From contig NZ_FOET01000021.1 in the NCBI RefSeq assembly GCF_900110735.1, positions 1 through 64,000 on the forward strand: 64,000 nt of DNA, in the 5' to 3' direction. A model generated the notes under the pieces. The model saw only the letters and a list, made by a program, of their open reading frames with translations, ran no database searches and had not been told where the DNA came from. The position numbers were made by a program, and so were the translations under genes. This stretch comes from Streptomyces radiopugnans (GTDB taxonomy: Bacteria > Actinomycetota > Actinomycetes > Streptomycetales > Streptomycetaceae). This document shows, piece by piece, positions 8,176 to 16,695 of this stretch. How positions within the stretch are numbered: the stretch's first letter is position 1; each line of letters starts with the position of its first letter.

Positions 8176-9441
8176 TCAGCCGCGCCCGCTCAGGATCGCG
8201 GTGATCCGCCGGGAGGCCTCGCGCGCCGCCGTCTTCGGGTCGGCGCCGCGCAGCACCTCCGTCTGGTACTTCTTGATCGGGTTGTCCGCCTCCAGGCGGC
8301 CCCACCGCGGCGAGTTGGGGGTGGCGCGCCCGTTGCGGGCGCCCTCGGCCATCGCCGCGGCGCCGGGGTCGTCCTTCAGCGCGTCGGCCAGCTCGGTGCT
8401 GTTGGGCACCACGCTCATCGTCCGGGCCAGCTTCCGCTGCCACTTCTCACCGGTCAGCAGCTTGACGAAGGAGTACGCCGCGGCCGGCTCGGCGGCCCGC
8501 TCCGGGATGATCAGCACGGAGCCGCCGGTGAAGACCGCGCCCGGTTCCTTCGCGTCCTTGCCGGGGATGGGGAAGAAACCGAGTTTGCCGGCCAGTGCGG
8601 GGTTCTTCTCGACGATCAGCTCGGCGGCGCCGGGCACGTCGATGATCTGGGCGATCTCGTTCCCGGCGAAGAACTCGCGCTGCTCCGGCTTGGACTCGTC
8701 GGAGTCGACGGGGCCCCGGCCGTGGGACTGGAGCTCCTTGTAGAACTCCATGCCGCGCAGTGCCTCGGGGGTGTCGAGCGTGCCGGCCCACCGGCCGCTG
8801 CGCTCGACGGCGAGGTCGCCGCCCTCGTCCCAGACGAAGCCCGCCAGCACGTACCAGTTCTGCCCCGGCAGGTAGATGCCCTGCCGTCCGGACCGGTTGA
8901 GCCGGGAGGTGACCTCGATCCACTCCTCACGGGTGGCGGGGGGCTTCGTGATCCCGGCCTGCTCGAAGAGGTCCTTGCGGTAGACGACGACGCGGTTGGC
9001 GGCGTAGAAGGGGACGCCGTACTGGTAGCCGTCGATCTTCCCGGGCTCCTCCAGACCGGGGACCCAGTGGTCGCCGCCGAGGTCGAAGACCCTGATGGTG
9101 AGGTCGGACACCCCGCCGGCCTCCACGTACTGGGCGACCTGGGTGTTGCCCACCTCGATCACGTCCGGTGCGTCGTCGGAGCCGAGGGCCGCGGTGACCT
9201 TCCTGTCGATCCCCGGCCAGTCCTGGACGGTGACCTCCACCTCCACGCCGGGATTGCGCCGCTCGAAGTCCCGGACGGCGGCGTCGGTGAGCTCCTCGGA
9301 GAGGCTGCCCCGCATCAGCCAGACGTCGAGGGTCCGCTCCTGTTCCCGGTCGCCGGTGTCGGCGAGGACGCCGCACCCGCTCAGCAGCAGTGCGGCGGAC
9401 AGGGCGGACGCGAGGAGGCGGAAAGGGCGGCGGACTGGCAT
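8176..9441 (-). CDS. Sugar ABC transporter substrate-binding lipoprotein (CUT1 type)
   Basis: A 421-residue extracellular binding protein with a lipoprotein signal (lipobox LLLSGC, lipidated Cys23). The body matches family 1 solute-binding proteins, with LDVWLMRG at the N-lobe, ALGSDDAPDVIEVGNT, and the hinge region YQYGVPFYAANRVVVYRKDL. The wording of the N-lobe is reminiscent of DasA-like chitobiose binders. The ATG at 9441 has AGGGGA six bases upstream. No permease genes accompany it, so it must share a transporter, with a MsiK-type ATPase in this genus. A DasR-like site upstream supports an amino-sugar ligand, but that is inference. Confidence 0.85.
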   Translation of the reverse strand: MPVRRPFRLLASALSAALLLSGCGVLADTGDREQERTLDVWLMRGSLSEELTDAAVRDFERRNPGVEVEVTVQDWPGIDRKVTAALGSDDAPDVIEVGNTQVAQYVEAGGVSDLTIRVFDLGGDHWVPGLEEPGKIDGYQYGVPFYAANRVVVYRKDLFEQAGITKPPATREEWIEVTSRLNRSGRQGIYLPGQNWYVLAGFVWDEGGDLAVERSGRWAGTLDTPEALRGMEFYKELQSHGRGPVDSDESKPEQREFFAGNEIAQIIDVPGAAELIVEKNPALAGKLGFFPIPGKDAKEPGAVFTGGSVLIIPERAAEPAAAYSFVKLLTGEKWQRKLARTMSVVPNSTELADALKDDPGAAAMAEGARNGRATPNSPRWGRLEADNPIKKYQTEVLRGADPKTAAREASRRITAILSGRG

Positions 9442-9527
9442 GGCTGTCCCCTGGGAGGTTGCCGACGGTACGGGCGTGGGGGGGAGCGTGGGGTCTGCAC
9501 AGATTTGGCACAGACCAATTGGGGAGT

Positions 9528-9543
9528 CAAGGTCTAGTCCACA
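9528..9543 (-). promoter_or_regulatory. DasR-like operator (dre) over a possible -35 box
   Basis: CAAGGTCTAGTCCACA on the plus strand matches 11 of 16 positions of the published DasR consensus ACTGGTCTAGACCACT, including the whole GGTCTAG core. On the minus strand TTGACT (9530-9525) overlaps it and could be the -35 of the binding-protein gene starting at 9441. Confidence 0.5.
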
Positions 9544-9571
9544 GAAGGGTCGAATAAACCGGTTCGGAAGG

Positions 9572-9589
9572 CCCTTCGTGATCGAAGGG
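9572..9589. promoter_or_regulatory. Inverted repeat in the divergent region
   Basis: CCCTTCG and CGAAGGG separated by TGAT. It lies between the DasR-like site and the Nur box and belongs to neither. It could be an operator for the binding-protein gene or a leader hairpin for the nickel operon; I do not recognise it. Confidence 0.35.
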
Positions 9590-9666
9590 TGACCGAAGTG
9601 CCGCACCCCGGCCGGTGGACGGGGGCGGGAGGGGGGTGATGCGGTGCGCATCCCTCTGCGGTTTAA

Positions 9667-9683
9667 TTGCAAGCTGTTTGCAA
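9667..9683 (+). promoter_or_regulatory. Nur box (nickel-responsive operator)
   Basis: TTGCAA-gctgt-TTGCAA is an exact fit to the Streptomyces Nur consensus tTGCaa-N5-ttGCAA. It ends 31 bases before the ATG of the transporter operon, where a bound repressor would block initiation. Nur is the Fur-family regulator that represses nickel uptake when nickel is plentiful. Confidence 0.85.
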
Positions 9684-9714
9684 CAAGGACTGCTCGGCAA
9701 CAAGGGTGTGGACC

Positions 9715-11313
9715 ATGAGACTGCGGGTGATACGGACGGCCGCCGCCATGACGTTCGGCGCGGTGCTGGCCGGAGCGGCGGCATGCTCCGCGCCGTCCGA
9801 CGGGAAGGGGGGCGCGGGCGGCGGTACGGGAGACTCCCTGGTGGTGGGCATCGCCCAGGAACCGGACACCCTCAGCCCCCTGCTCGGCTACGGCAAGGAC
9901 GGCAACTCCAAGATCTTCGACGGCCTGCTGCGGCACGACGCCGACATGGAGCTGGAGCCCGCCCTCGCCGCGAAGCTCCCCGAGATCGGCGACGGCGGCC
10001 GGACCTACACCTACACCCTGCGCGAGGGGGTGACCTTCAGCGACGGCACCCCCTTCGACGCCGAGGACGTGGTCTTCACCTACGAGACCATCCTCGACGA
10101 GAAGACCAACAACCCCTCCAAGGGCGAGCTGGACGCCCTCGACAGCGTCACCGCGAAGGACGAGGACACCGTCGTCTTCCGTCTCAGGTACCCCTACGCC
10201 CCCTTCGCCGAGCGCACCGTGCTGCCCATCGCCTCCAAGGAGGCCGCCGCCGGACAGGACGTCAACACCGGCCCCTACAACACCGAGCCGGTCGGCACCG
10301 GCCCCTATGTCCTCACCGGCTGGAGCCGCGGCGAGAAGCTCACCTTCGAGGCCAACCCCGGCTACTGGGGCGGCGCTCCGGAGGTGGAGAGGCTCACCAT
10401 GGCCGTCATCAAGGACGACGACGTACGCGCCACCCGGCTGCGCTCCGGCGACCTCGACGCCGCGGTCCTGCCGCCCGCCCTCGCCGACACCTTCGCGGGC
10501 GACGACGGCCGGCGCGTGATCCGGGCGAGGACCGCCGACTTCCGGGCCGTCACCCTCCCCACCGCGGGCCCCGTCACCGGCGATCGCGCGGTGCGCCGCG
10601 CTCTGGACACCGCCGTGGACCGCCAGGCGATCGTCGACAGCGTGCTCGGCGGCGCCGGCCGGGCCGCGTACGGCCCCGTTCCCACCGGCAGCCCCTGGTT
10701 CGCCGAGGGCACCGAGCGACGCCACGACCCGCGGAGGGCGAAGGAGATCCTGGAGGACGCCGGCTGGAAGGCCGGGGAGGACGGAGTGCGCCGCAGGGAC
10801 GGCCGCCGCGCCGCCTTCACCCTCTGGTACCCCTCCGGCGACCGGCTCCGCCAGGAGCACGCCCTCGCCTACGCCGCCGACGCCGAGGAGATCGGCATCG
10901 ACATCACCGTCGAGTCCGGCACCTGGGAGGTCATCGAGCCGCGCATGAAGGACGACGCAGTCCTCTCCGGCGGCGGCAGCCCGGCCGACCCCGACTTCGA
11001 CCTCTACCCCCTGCTGCACTCCTCCCTGGCCCTGGACGGCTTCAACAACATGGCCGCCTACGACAACCCGGACGTCGACCGCGCCCTGGAGGAGGCCCGC
11101 CGCACGAACGACCGCGCCGCCCGCGCCGAGGCGTACGCCGCCGTCCAGCGCGAACTGGCCGAGAACCCCGGCTACACCTTCCTCACCCACATCGACCACG
11201 TGTACGTGATGGACGACGCCTGGCAGGGCGTCACCACCCAGGTCGAACCCCACGACCACGGCCTGGGCGCGGGCCCCTGGTGGAACGTCGAGGACTGGCG
11301 GCCCAAGAAGTGA
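9715..11313 (+). CDS. nikA: Nickel/peptide ABC transporter substrate-binding lipoprotein
   Basis: The extracellular binding subunit of a five-gene importer. It is 532 residues long with a lipoprotein signal (lipobox AAAC, Cys24) and the SBP_bac_5 fold. Fold markers are VVGIAQEPDTLSPLLGYGKD near the mature N-terminus, REGVTFSDGTPFDAEDVVFT, and PVGTGPYVLTGWSRGE. The ATG at 9715 is 31 bases downstream of a perfect Nur box, which argues for nickel (possibly as a chelate) over peptide. The stop overlaps the next gene by four bases. Sequence alone cannot separate nickel from peptide binders, so the nickel call rests on the operator. Confidence 0.8.
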   Translation: MRLRVIRTAAAMTFGAVLAGAAACSAPSDGKGGAGGGTGDSLVVGIAQEPDTLSPLLGYGKDGNSKIFDGLLRHDADMELEPALAAKLPEIGDGGRTYTYTLREGVTFSDGTPFDAEDVVFTYETILDEKTNNPSKGELDALDSVTAKDEDTVVFRLRYPYAPFAERTVLPIASKEAAAGQDVNTGPYNTEPVGTGPYVLTGWSRGEKLTFEANPGYWGGAPEVERLTMAVIKDDDVRATRLRSGDLDAAVLPPALADTFAGDDGRRVIRARTADFRAVTLPTAGPVTGDRAVRRALDTAVDRQAIVDSVLGGAGRAAYGPVPTGSPWFAEGTERRHDPRRAKEILEDAGWKAGEDGVRRRDGRRAAFTLWYPSGDRLRQEHALAYAADAEEIGIDITVESGTWEVIEPRMKDDAVLSGGGSPADPDFDLYPLLHSSLALDGFNNMAAYDNPDVDRALEEARRTNDRAARAEAYAAVQRELAENPGYTFLTHIDHVYVMDDAWQGVTTQVEPHDHGLGAGPWWNVEDWRPKK

Positions 11314-12317
11314 GGACGGCGCTGCGCGCGGGGCCGCCCTGGGCCCCGCTGGCACGCCTGGCGGGACGGCGGGCGCTGGCCGCCGTCCCCGTCCTGGCCG
11401 CCGTGACCCTCGGCGTCTTCGCGCTGGCCGCCGCGTCCCCCTTCGACCCGGTGCGCCAGTACGCCGGGAGCGCCGGGCTGCGCGCCTCCCAGGACACCCT
11501 CGACCAGCTGCGCGAGAACCTCGCCCTGGACGGCCCGTTCACCGAGCAGTGGTGGCGCTGGCTCACCTCCGCCGCGACCGGGGACCTGGGGCAGTCGGTC
11601 TCGCTGCGCCAGCCGGTCGCCCAGGTCGTCGGCGAACGCCTGGGCTGGTCCGTGCTGCTGTGCGCGCTCGCGTTCGCCGCCGCGGTGGTGCTCGGCACCG
11701 TGCTCGGCACCGCCGCCGCGCGCCGCCGGGGCGGATGGCTCGACCGCTGCGTCACCGGCGGCTCCTACGTCCTCCAGGCCGCTCCGCCGTTCTGGCTCGG
11801 ACTGCTGTCCGTCTGGCTCTTCGCCCTCCAGTTCGGCGTGCTGCCGGCCGGAGGACTCACCGACAGCGGCGAGGACACCGTCACCGCCGCCTCGCTGGCA
11901 CGCCATCTGGCGCTGCCGGTGGCCGTGCTCGCCCTCTCCCAGCTGCCGTGGTTCGCCCTGTACGTACGGCAGGGCGTGGCCGACGCGCTCCACGAGGACC
12001 CGGTGCGCGGCGCCCGCGCCCGCGGCCTGCGCGAGCGGACGGTACTGCTGGGGCACGCCCTGCGCTCTGGACTGCTGCCGGTGCTCACCCTCGTCGGCAC
12101 CCGCATACCCGAACTGATCACCGGTGCCCTGCTGGTGGAGACCGTCTTCAGCTGGCCCGGCATCGCCTCGGCCACCGTCCGCGCCGCCACCGCCGCGGAC
12201 TTCCCGCTGCTGGCCGCCGTGACCGTCCTGGCCACCGCCGCCGTGCTCGCCGGGAACCTGCTGGCCGATCTGCTCTACGTACTGGCCGACCCCCGGATCG
12301 ACCCGGAGGAGATGTGA
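11310..12317 (+). CDS. nikB: Nickel/peptide ABC transporter permease 1
   Basis: Inner-membrane permease of 335 residues with about six spans. It carries the DppB/NikB features: the N-terminal FALAAASPFDPVRQY segment, the cytoplasmic EAA loop DALHEDPVRGARARGLRER, and the late VETVFSWPGIASATV block. It begins with GTG inside the nikA stop (GTGA overlap), a sign of translational coupling. The C-terminus DPRIDPEEM ends in a four-base overlap with nikC. It pairs with the second permease to form the channel. Confidence 0.85.
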   Translation: MRTALRAGPPWAPLARLAGRRALAAVPVLAAVTLGVFALAAASPFDPVRQYAGSAGLRASQDTLDQLRENLALDGPFTEQWWRWLTSAATGDLGQSVSLRQPVAQVVGERLGWSVLLCALAFAAAVVLGTVLGTAAARRRGGWLDRCVTGGSYVLQAAPPFWLGLLSVWLFALQFGVLPAGGLTDSGEDTVTAASLARHLALPVAVLALSQLPWFALYVRQGVADALHEDPVRGARARGLRERTVLLGHALRSGLLPVLTLVGTRIPELITGALLVETVFSWPGIASATVRAATAADFPLLAAVTVLATAAVLAGNLLADLLYVLADPRIDPEEM

Positions 12318-13228
12318 CCGCCCCCGCACAGGCCCCCGCCGAAGCCCCCGGCAAGGTTCCCGTCCCGGCCTCCGCTTCGCGGCGCGGCCCCGGACGCCCG
12401 TCCGGCGCCCGCGCCTGGCGCACCCGCGCCTCGGCCGCTCTCACCGCCGCCACCGTCCTTGCCGCGCTGCTGGTGCCGGTGGTCTTCCCGCTGGACCAGC
12501 AGGCCGTCGACCTCACGGCCAAACTCCAGCCCCCCTCCTGGGAGCACCCGTTCGGCACCGACGAACTGGGCCGCGACCTGCTGCTGCGCTGTGTCCACGG
12601 ACTGCGCGTCTCACTGCTGGTCGGTGTGGTCGCGGCCCTGGCGGCCACGGTCGTCGGCATCGCCGTCGGCGGCCTGGCCGGGGCGCTGGGAGGGCGCACC
12701 GACCGGCTGGTGATGCGGGTCGTGGACGTCTTCGCCTCCGTGCCCCACCTGCTCCTGGGCATCTTCATCGTGGCGATGTTCCGGCCCGGCGTCTGGCCCG
12801 TCATCGCCTCCGTCGGCATCACCCACTGGCTCTCCACCGCCCGCATCGTCCGGGCCGAGACCCACTCCCTGCGCAACCGCCCGTACGTGGACGCCGCGAT
12901 CTCGGGCGGCGCCTCGCGGTGGCGGGTGGCCGTACGCCACCTGCTGCCCGGCGTCCTGCCGCAGGCCGGACTCGCGGCCGTGCTGATGGTGCCGCACGCG
13001 ATCTGGCACGAGTCCGCGCTGTCCTTCCTGGGCCTGGGCATCCCCGCCCACCAGGCCAGCCTCGGCACCATGACCGAGGCCGCGCGCGGCTCGCTGCTCG
13101 CCGGCGCCTGGTGGCCCACCCTCTGGCCCGGTCTGTTCATCATCGTCCCCACCCTCGCCATCGCCGGACTCGCCGGCGCCTGGCGCGAGCGGATCAACCC
13201 GCGCGTCCGATCGGAGCTGACGCTGTGA
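12314..13228 (+). CDS. nikC: Nickel/peptide ABC transporter permease 2
   Basis: The second permease, 304 residues. A proline/alanine-rich cytoplasmic tail of about 40 residues precedes the membrane domain. Family marks of DppC/NikC are EHPFGTDELGRDLLLRCVHG, the EAA loop YVDAAISGGASRWRVAVRHL, and HESALSFLGLGIPAHQASLG. The GTG at 12314 follows GGAGGA and overlaps nikB by four bases, and the end overlaps nikD by four. The long N-terminal tail is unusual for the family but low complexity. Confidence 0.85.
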   Translation: MTAPAQAPAEAPGKVPVPASASRRGPGRPSGARAWRTRASAALTAATVLAALLVPVVFPLDQQAVDLTAKLQPPSWEHPFGTDELGRDLLLRCVHGLRVSLLVGVVAALAATVVGIAVGGLAGALGGRTDRLVMRVVDVFASVPHLLLGIFIVAMFRPGVWPVIASVGITHWLSTARIVRAETHSLRNRPYVDAAISGGASRWRVAVRHLLPGVLPQAGLAAVLMVPHAIWHESALSFLGLGIPAHQASLGTMTEAARGSLLAGAWWPTLWPGLFIIVPTLAIAGLAGAWRERINPRVRSELTL

Positions 13229-14193
13229 CGGCCCGGCTGTCCGTACGGGAGCTGTCCGTGCGCTTCCCGCTGCGCGGCGGTCGCACCGTCGCCGCCGTGA
13301 CGGACGTGTCCTTCGACCTCGCTCCCGGCGAGTGCCTGGCCCTGGTGGGGGAGAGCGGCTGCGGCAAGTCGGTGCTGGCCTCCGCGCTGCTGGGGCTGCT
13401 GCCCGGCAACGCCCGTGTGCGCGGCGCGGCCCGGCTGGACGGCCTGGACCTGCTCACCGCCGGGGAGGCGGTGCTGGCCCGCCGCGTGAGGGGCCGCCGC
13501 ATCGCCCTCGTACCGCAGAGCCCCGCCTCGCACCTCACCCCGGTGCGTACCGTCCGCTCCCAGCTGGAGGAGACGGTGCGGGAGCTGACCGGTGCACGCG
13601 GGCCCAAGCTGCGCGGTGAGGCCGAACGGGCCGCCGAGCGTGCCGCGTTCCCCGCCGGCCACCTCGACCGGTACCCGCACCAGCTCTCCGGCGGCCTCGC
13701 CCAGCGAGCCGCGACCGCCCTCGCCCTCGTCGGCGGGGCCCCGCTGCTGATCGCCGACGAACCGACCACCGGCCTGGACCGCGACCTGGTGGACCGCACC
13801 GTGGACGAACTGCGCCGCCAGGTGGACGCGGGCCACGGTCTGCTGCTCATCACCCACGACCTGGCCGCCGCCGAGCGCATCGCCGACCGGGTGGCGGTGA
13901 TGTACGCCGGACGCGTCGTCGAACTCACCGGCGCCGCGGGCTTCTTCGGCACACCAGGACCCCGGCACCCGTACGCCCGCGGCCTGCTGGAAGCCCTGCC
14001 CGAGCGGTCCTTCACCCCCGTCCCCGGCATGCCACCCGAACTGGACGCCCTGCCCGGCGGCTGCGCCTTCGCCCCGCGCTGCGACCGCGCCACCGGCGCC
14101 TGCGCCGCCGTGCCCGCCCTGACCGGCGCCCGCGCCGGGGCGGTGGCCTGCCACCACGCGCACTCCCACGCCCCGGAGGCCGCCGATGCCTGA
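13225..14193 (+). CDS. nikD: Nickel/peptide ABC transporter ATPase 1
   Basis: A cytoplasmic ATP-binding subunit, 322 residues. The Walker A is VGESGCGKS near residue 40, the signature LSGGLAQRAATALAL, the Walker B LLIADEPTTGLD, and the switch histidine lies in LLLITHDL. The C-terminal oligopeptide/dipeptide extension is present, with cysteines in GGCAFAPRCDRATGACA, a pattern that in this family can bind an iron-sulfur cluster. GTG start overlapping nikC by four bases. It should form the motor with NikE. Confidence 0.85.
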   Translation: MTARLSVRELSVRFPLRGGRTVAAVTDVSFDLAPGECLALVGESGCGKSVLASALLGLLPGNARVRGAARLDGLDLLTAGEAVLARRVRGRRIALVPQSPASHLTPVRTVRSQLEETVRELTGARGPKLRGEAERAAERAAFPAGHLDRYPHQLSGGLAQRAATALALVGGAPLLIADEPTTGLDRDLVDRTVDELRRQVDAGHGLLLITHDLAAAERIADRVAVMYAGRVVELTGAAGFFGTPGPRHPYARGLLEALPERSFTPVPGMPPELDALPGGCAFAPRCDRATGACAAVPALTGARAGAVACHHAHSHAPEAADA

Positions 14194-14905
14194 ACCGGCA
14201 CCTGAGCCGACATGTGAAACGGCACCTGAAACGACACCTGAACCCGCTCTGGAACTGCGCGGCATCACCGCCGGATACGACCGCCGCGAACCCGTACTGC
14301 GCGAGGTGTCCCTGACCGTGGGCGACGGCGAGGCCGTCGGACTGCTCGGCCCCAGCGGCTGCGGCAAGTCCACCCTCGCCCGGGTCGCCGCCCTGCTGCA
14401 CCGGCCGCAGGCGGGCACCGTACGACTGGCCGGACGGCCGGCGCACGGCTTCCACCACCGCGCCCCGCGCGAGCTGCGCACGACCGTCGGCGTCGTCTTC
14501 CAGCAGCCCCGTCTCGCCGCCGACCCCCGCCTGACCCTCGCCGACCTGATCGCCGAACCCCTGCGCGCCACCGGGCGCCGGGCCGAGGTCCGCGTGCGGC
14601 TGCCCGCACTGGCCGCCTCCGTCGGTCTCGGCGGTGATCTGCTCGCCCGCCGCCCCCACGAGGTCAGCGACGGCCAGCTCCAGCGCGCCTGCCTGGCCCG
14701 CGCGCTCGTCCTCCGCCCCCGTCTGCTGGTCTGCGACGAGATGACCGCGATGCTCGACGCCTCCACCACCGCCGCCCTCGTCGCCGCCGTGGAGGAGTAC
14801 CGCCGCGAACACGGCACGGCGCTGCTCGCGGTCGGCCACGACCGGGTGCTGCTGGAGCGCTGGTGCGACAGGACGGTGGAGTTCAAGACCCTCCTGCCGC
14901 GGTGA
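14186..14905 (+). CDS. nikE: Nickel/peptide ABC transporter ATPase 2
   Basis: The second ATPase, 239 residues, lacking the long C-terminal extension of NikD. Walker A is LLGPSGCGKSTLA, Walker B is LLVCDEMTAMLD, and the switch is VGHD. The signature reads VSDGQLQRACLARAL, with Asp where most ABC proteins have Gly (LSGGQ). The N-terminus is five copies of a four-residue repeat (PEPA, PEPT, CETA, PETT, PEPA) encoded by 12-bp tandem repeats at 14189-14248. ATG at 14186 lies inside the nikD end (8-bp overlap). Last gene of the operon. Confidence 0.85.
   Translation: MPEPAPEPTCETAPETTPEPALELRGITAGYDRREPVLREVSLTVGDGEAVGLLGPSGCGKSTLARVAALLHRPQAGTVRLAGRPAHGFHHRAPRELRTTVGVVFQQPRLAADPRLTLADLIAEPLRATGRRAEVRVRLPALAASVGLGGDLLARRPHEVSDGQLQRACLARALVLRPRLLVCDEMTAMLDASTTAALVAAVEEYRREHGTALLAVGHDRVLLERWCDRTVEFKTLLPR
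14189..14248 (+). repeat. Five 12-bp coding tandem repeats in nikE
   Basis: Units start with CCTGAACCGGCA and vary at a few positions (14189, 14201, 14213, 14225, 14237). They encode the acidic/proline tetrapeptide tail before the ATPase domain and could expand or contract without changing frame. Confidence 0.85.
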
Positions 14906-14959
14906 CGCACCGCGGGCAAGGAGGGCCGCCGGGAGCCGCGGCCGTACACCGCGGCGGCG

Positions 14960-15556
14960 TCACCCCAGGACCAGACCGACCGCCAGGGCGAGCATCACGA
15001 CGCCGATCACCAGGTCCACCGCCCGCCAGGTGCGCGGGCTGTCGAGCACGCCCGACAGCACCCGGGCGCCGTAGCCGAGGGCGGAGAACCACACCACGCT
15101 GCCCGTCACCGCCCCGGTGGCGAACACCCACCGGGCGTCGGGGCCCTGCTGGTTGGCGAGGCTGCCCAGCAGCACCACGGTGTCGAGGTAGACATGGGGG
15201 TTCAGGAAGGTCAGGGCCAGGGTGGTGGTGATCACAGATCTCCGCGACCGGGCGGCCCCGGCTCTCAGGGAGGCGGGTTTCACAGCGGAGACGAAGGAGC
15301 GCACCGCCCACCACGCCAGGTAGGCGGCTCCCGCCCACCGCAGTACTTCCAGGGCGTCGGGGAAGCGGGACACCAGCGCCCCGATCCCGGCGGTGCCGCC
15401 GAGGATCAGCACCACATCGCCGGCCGTGCACAGCATTACCACCGCCCCCACGTGCTCCCGGCGGATGCCCTGCCGCAGAACGAACGCGTTCTGCGCGCCG
15501 ATGGCGACGATCAAAGCCAGGCCGGCCGCCAGCCCGGCACCCCATATAGCCCACAT
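14960..15556 (-). CDS. LysE/ArgO-type basic amino acid exporter
   Basis: A 198-residue membrane protein with about five or six spans that would export arginine or lysine. Family marks are IVAIGAQNAFVLRQGIRREH near the N-terminus and TFLNPHVYLDTVVLLGSLA in the middle. The ATG at 15556 is preceded by CAGGG; a longer frame to 15592 is less likely. It is divergent from an ArgP/LysG-type activator across 70 bases, the same pairing as lysE-lysG in Corynebacterium. It converges with the nickel operon. Confidence 0.88.
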   Translation of the reverse strand: MWAIWGAGLAAGLALIVAIGAQNAFVLRQGIRREHVGAVVMLCTAGDVVLILGGTAGIGALVSRFPDALEVLRWAGAAYLAWWAVRSFVSAVKPASLRAGAARSRRSVITTTLALTFLNPHVYLDTVVLLGSLANQQGPDARWVFATGAVTGSVVWFSALGYGARVLSGVLDSPRTWRAVDLVIGVVMLALAVGLVLG

Positions 15557-15626
15557 GGCCCTGACGGTAGCCAGCCCTCCGTTTGCAGACAAATGAAGGG
15601 AACGACGGATGCATTAGATTTGCTTC
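15557..15626. promoter_or_regulatory. Divergent control region for exporter and ArgP-type regulator
   Basis: A 70-bp AT-richer spacer containing TTTGCAGACAAA (about 15581-15592), a short dyad of the TTTG-N4-CAAA kind. It is the natural place for the LysR-family regulator to bind and control the exporter. Confidence 0.45.
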
Positions 15627-16538
15627 ATGAACTTCGAGCACCTCCGCGCCCTGGCCGCGATCATCGACGAGGGGACCTTCGAGGCCGCCGCGGACCTGCT
15701 CAAGATCAGTCCCTCGGCCGTCAGCCAGCGCATCAAGGCCCTGGAGAACTCCGTGGGGCAGGTGGTGGTGCGCCGGGGCGTGCCCTGCGCCCCCACCGAG
15801 GCCGGGGCGGTGCTGCTGCGCATGGCCCGCCAGGTGCAGGTCCTGGAGGCGGAGGCCCGGCACGCGCTGGGCAACGGGGTCTCCTCCCGGAGGGTGACAC
15901 CGGTGGCCGTCAACGCGGACTCCCTGATCACCTGGTTCGTGCCCGTCCTCCACGACGCCGCCGGCTGGACGGACACCACACTGGACCTGCACGTGGAGGA
16001 CCAGGACCACAGCAGCCGGCTCCTGCGCCAGGGGGACGTCATCGCAGCCGTCACCGCCGATCCCGCACCGGTCAACGGGTGCCGGGTCGAGCGGCTGGGC
16101 TTCATGCGCTACGTACCCGTGGCAACCCCCGCGCTGCACCGGCGCTTCACCACCGGAGCCGGCGTCGACTGGTCGGGCATGCCCATGCTGGAGTTCAACG
16201 CCAAGGACGACCTGCAGCGCCAGGTACTCCGCTCCCGAGGCGTCGACCGGCCCCCGCCCACGCACACCATCCCGTCCTCCGAAGGGTTCCTCGCGGCCCT
16301 GAGAGCCGGCCTGGGGTGGGGCATGATCCCGGAGATCCAGCTGGGGACGGAACTCGCCGACGGGACGCTGGTCCTGCTCGAGGAGCACGCCCATCGCGAC
16401 GTCGCACTCCACTGGCAGACCTGGTCGCTGGAGTCCGAACGGCTGAACCGCATCACCGCGTCCGTCCGTGCGGCCAGCCGGCGGCGGTTGCGCACCACCG
16501 GGCGGGACGGGCGGGCGACCGCGCCGAAAAGGCCGTGA
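15627..16538 (+). CDS. LysR-family regulator, ArgP/LysG type
   Basis: A 303-residue transcription regulator. The N-terminal winged helix is clear (EGTFEAAADLLKISPSAVSQ, residues 15-34) and the rest is the periplasmic-binding-like effector domain. Members of the ArgP/LysG branch sense lysine or arginine and activate lysE-type exporters; the divergent LysE gene fits this. The start codon is only about 10-20 bases from a TAGATT-like -10 box, so the message may be nearly leaderless. Confidence is high because of the pairing. Confidence 0.87.
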   Translation: MNFEHLRALAAIIDEGTFEAAADLLKISPSAVSQRIKALENSVGQVVVRRGVPCAPTEAGAVLLRMARQVQVLEAEARHALGNGVSSRRVTPVAVNADSLITWFVPVLHDAAGWTDTTLDLHVEDQDHSSRLLRQGDVIAAVTADPAPVNGCRVERLGFMRYVPVATPALHRRFTTGAGVDWSGMPMLEFNAKDDLQRQVLRSRGVDRPPPTHTIPSSEGFLAALRAGLGWGMIPEIQLGTELADGTLVLLEEHAHRDVALHWQTWSLESERLNRITASVRAASRRRLRTTGRDGRATAPKRP

Positions 16539-16540
16539 CC

Positions 16541-16576
16541 GGCGGCACACCCGGCGGCACACCCGGCGCCGCACCG
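16541..16576. repeat. 12-bp tandem repeat after the ArgP gene
   Basis: CGGCGGCACACC occurs twice in tandem followed by a diverged third copy, just after the stop codon. No function is apparent. Confidence 0.6.
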
Positions 16577-16695
16577 GGAAGGTGTGGCGACCGGGAGGGC
16601 GTGGCGGAAGCCCGACGCCTCACCGGCGCGGTGGGACACCTGCTCAGGGCCGTCCGCCCATGCCGTCGACCCGGCTCGCCGGCCCGGAAACCGGC

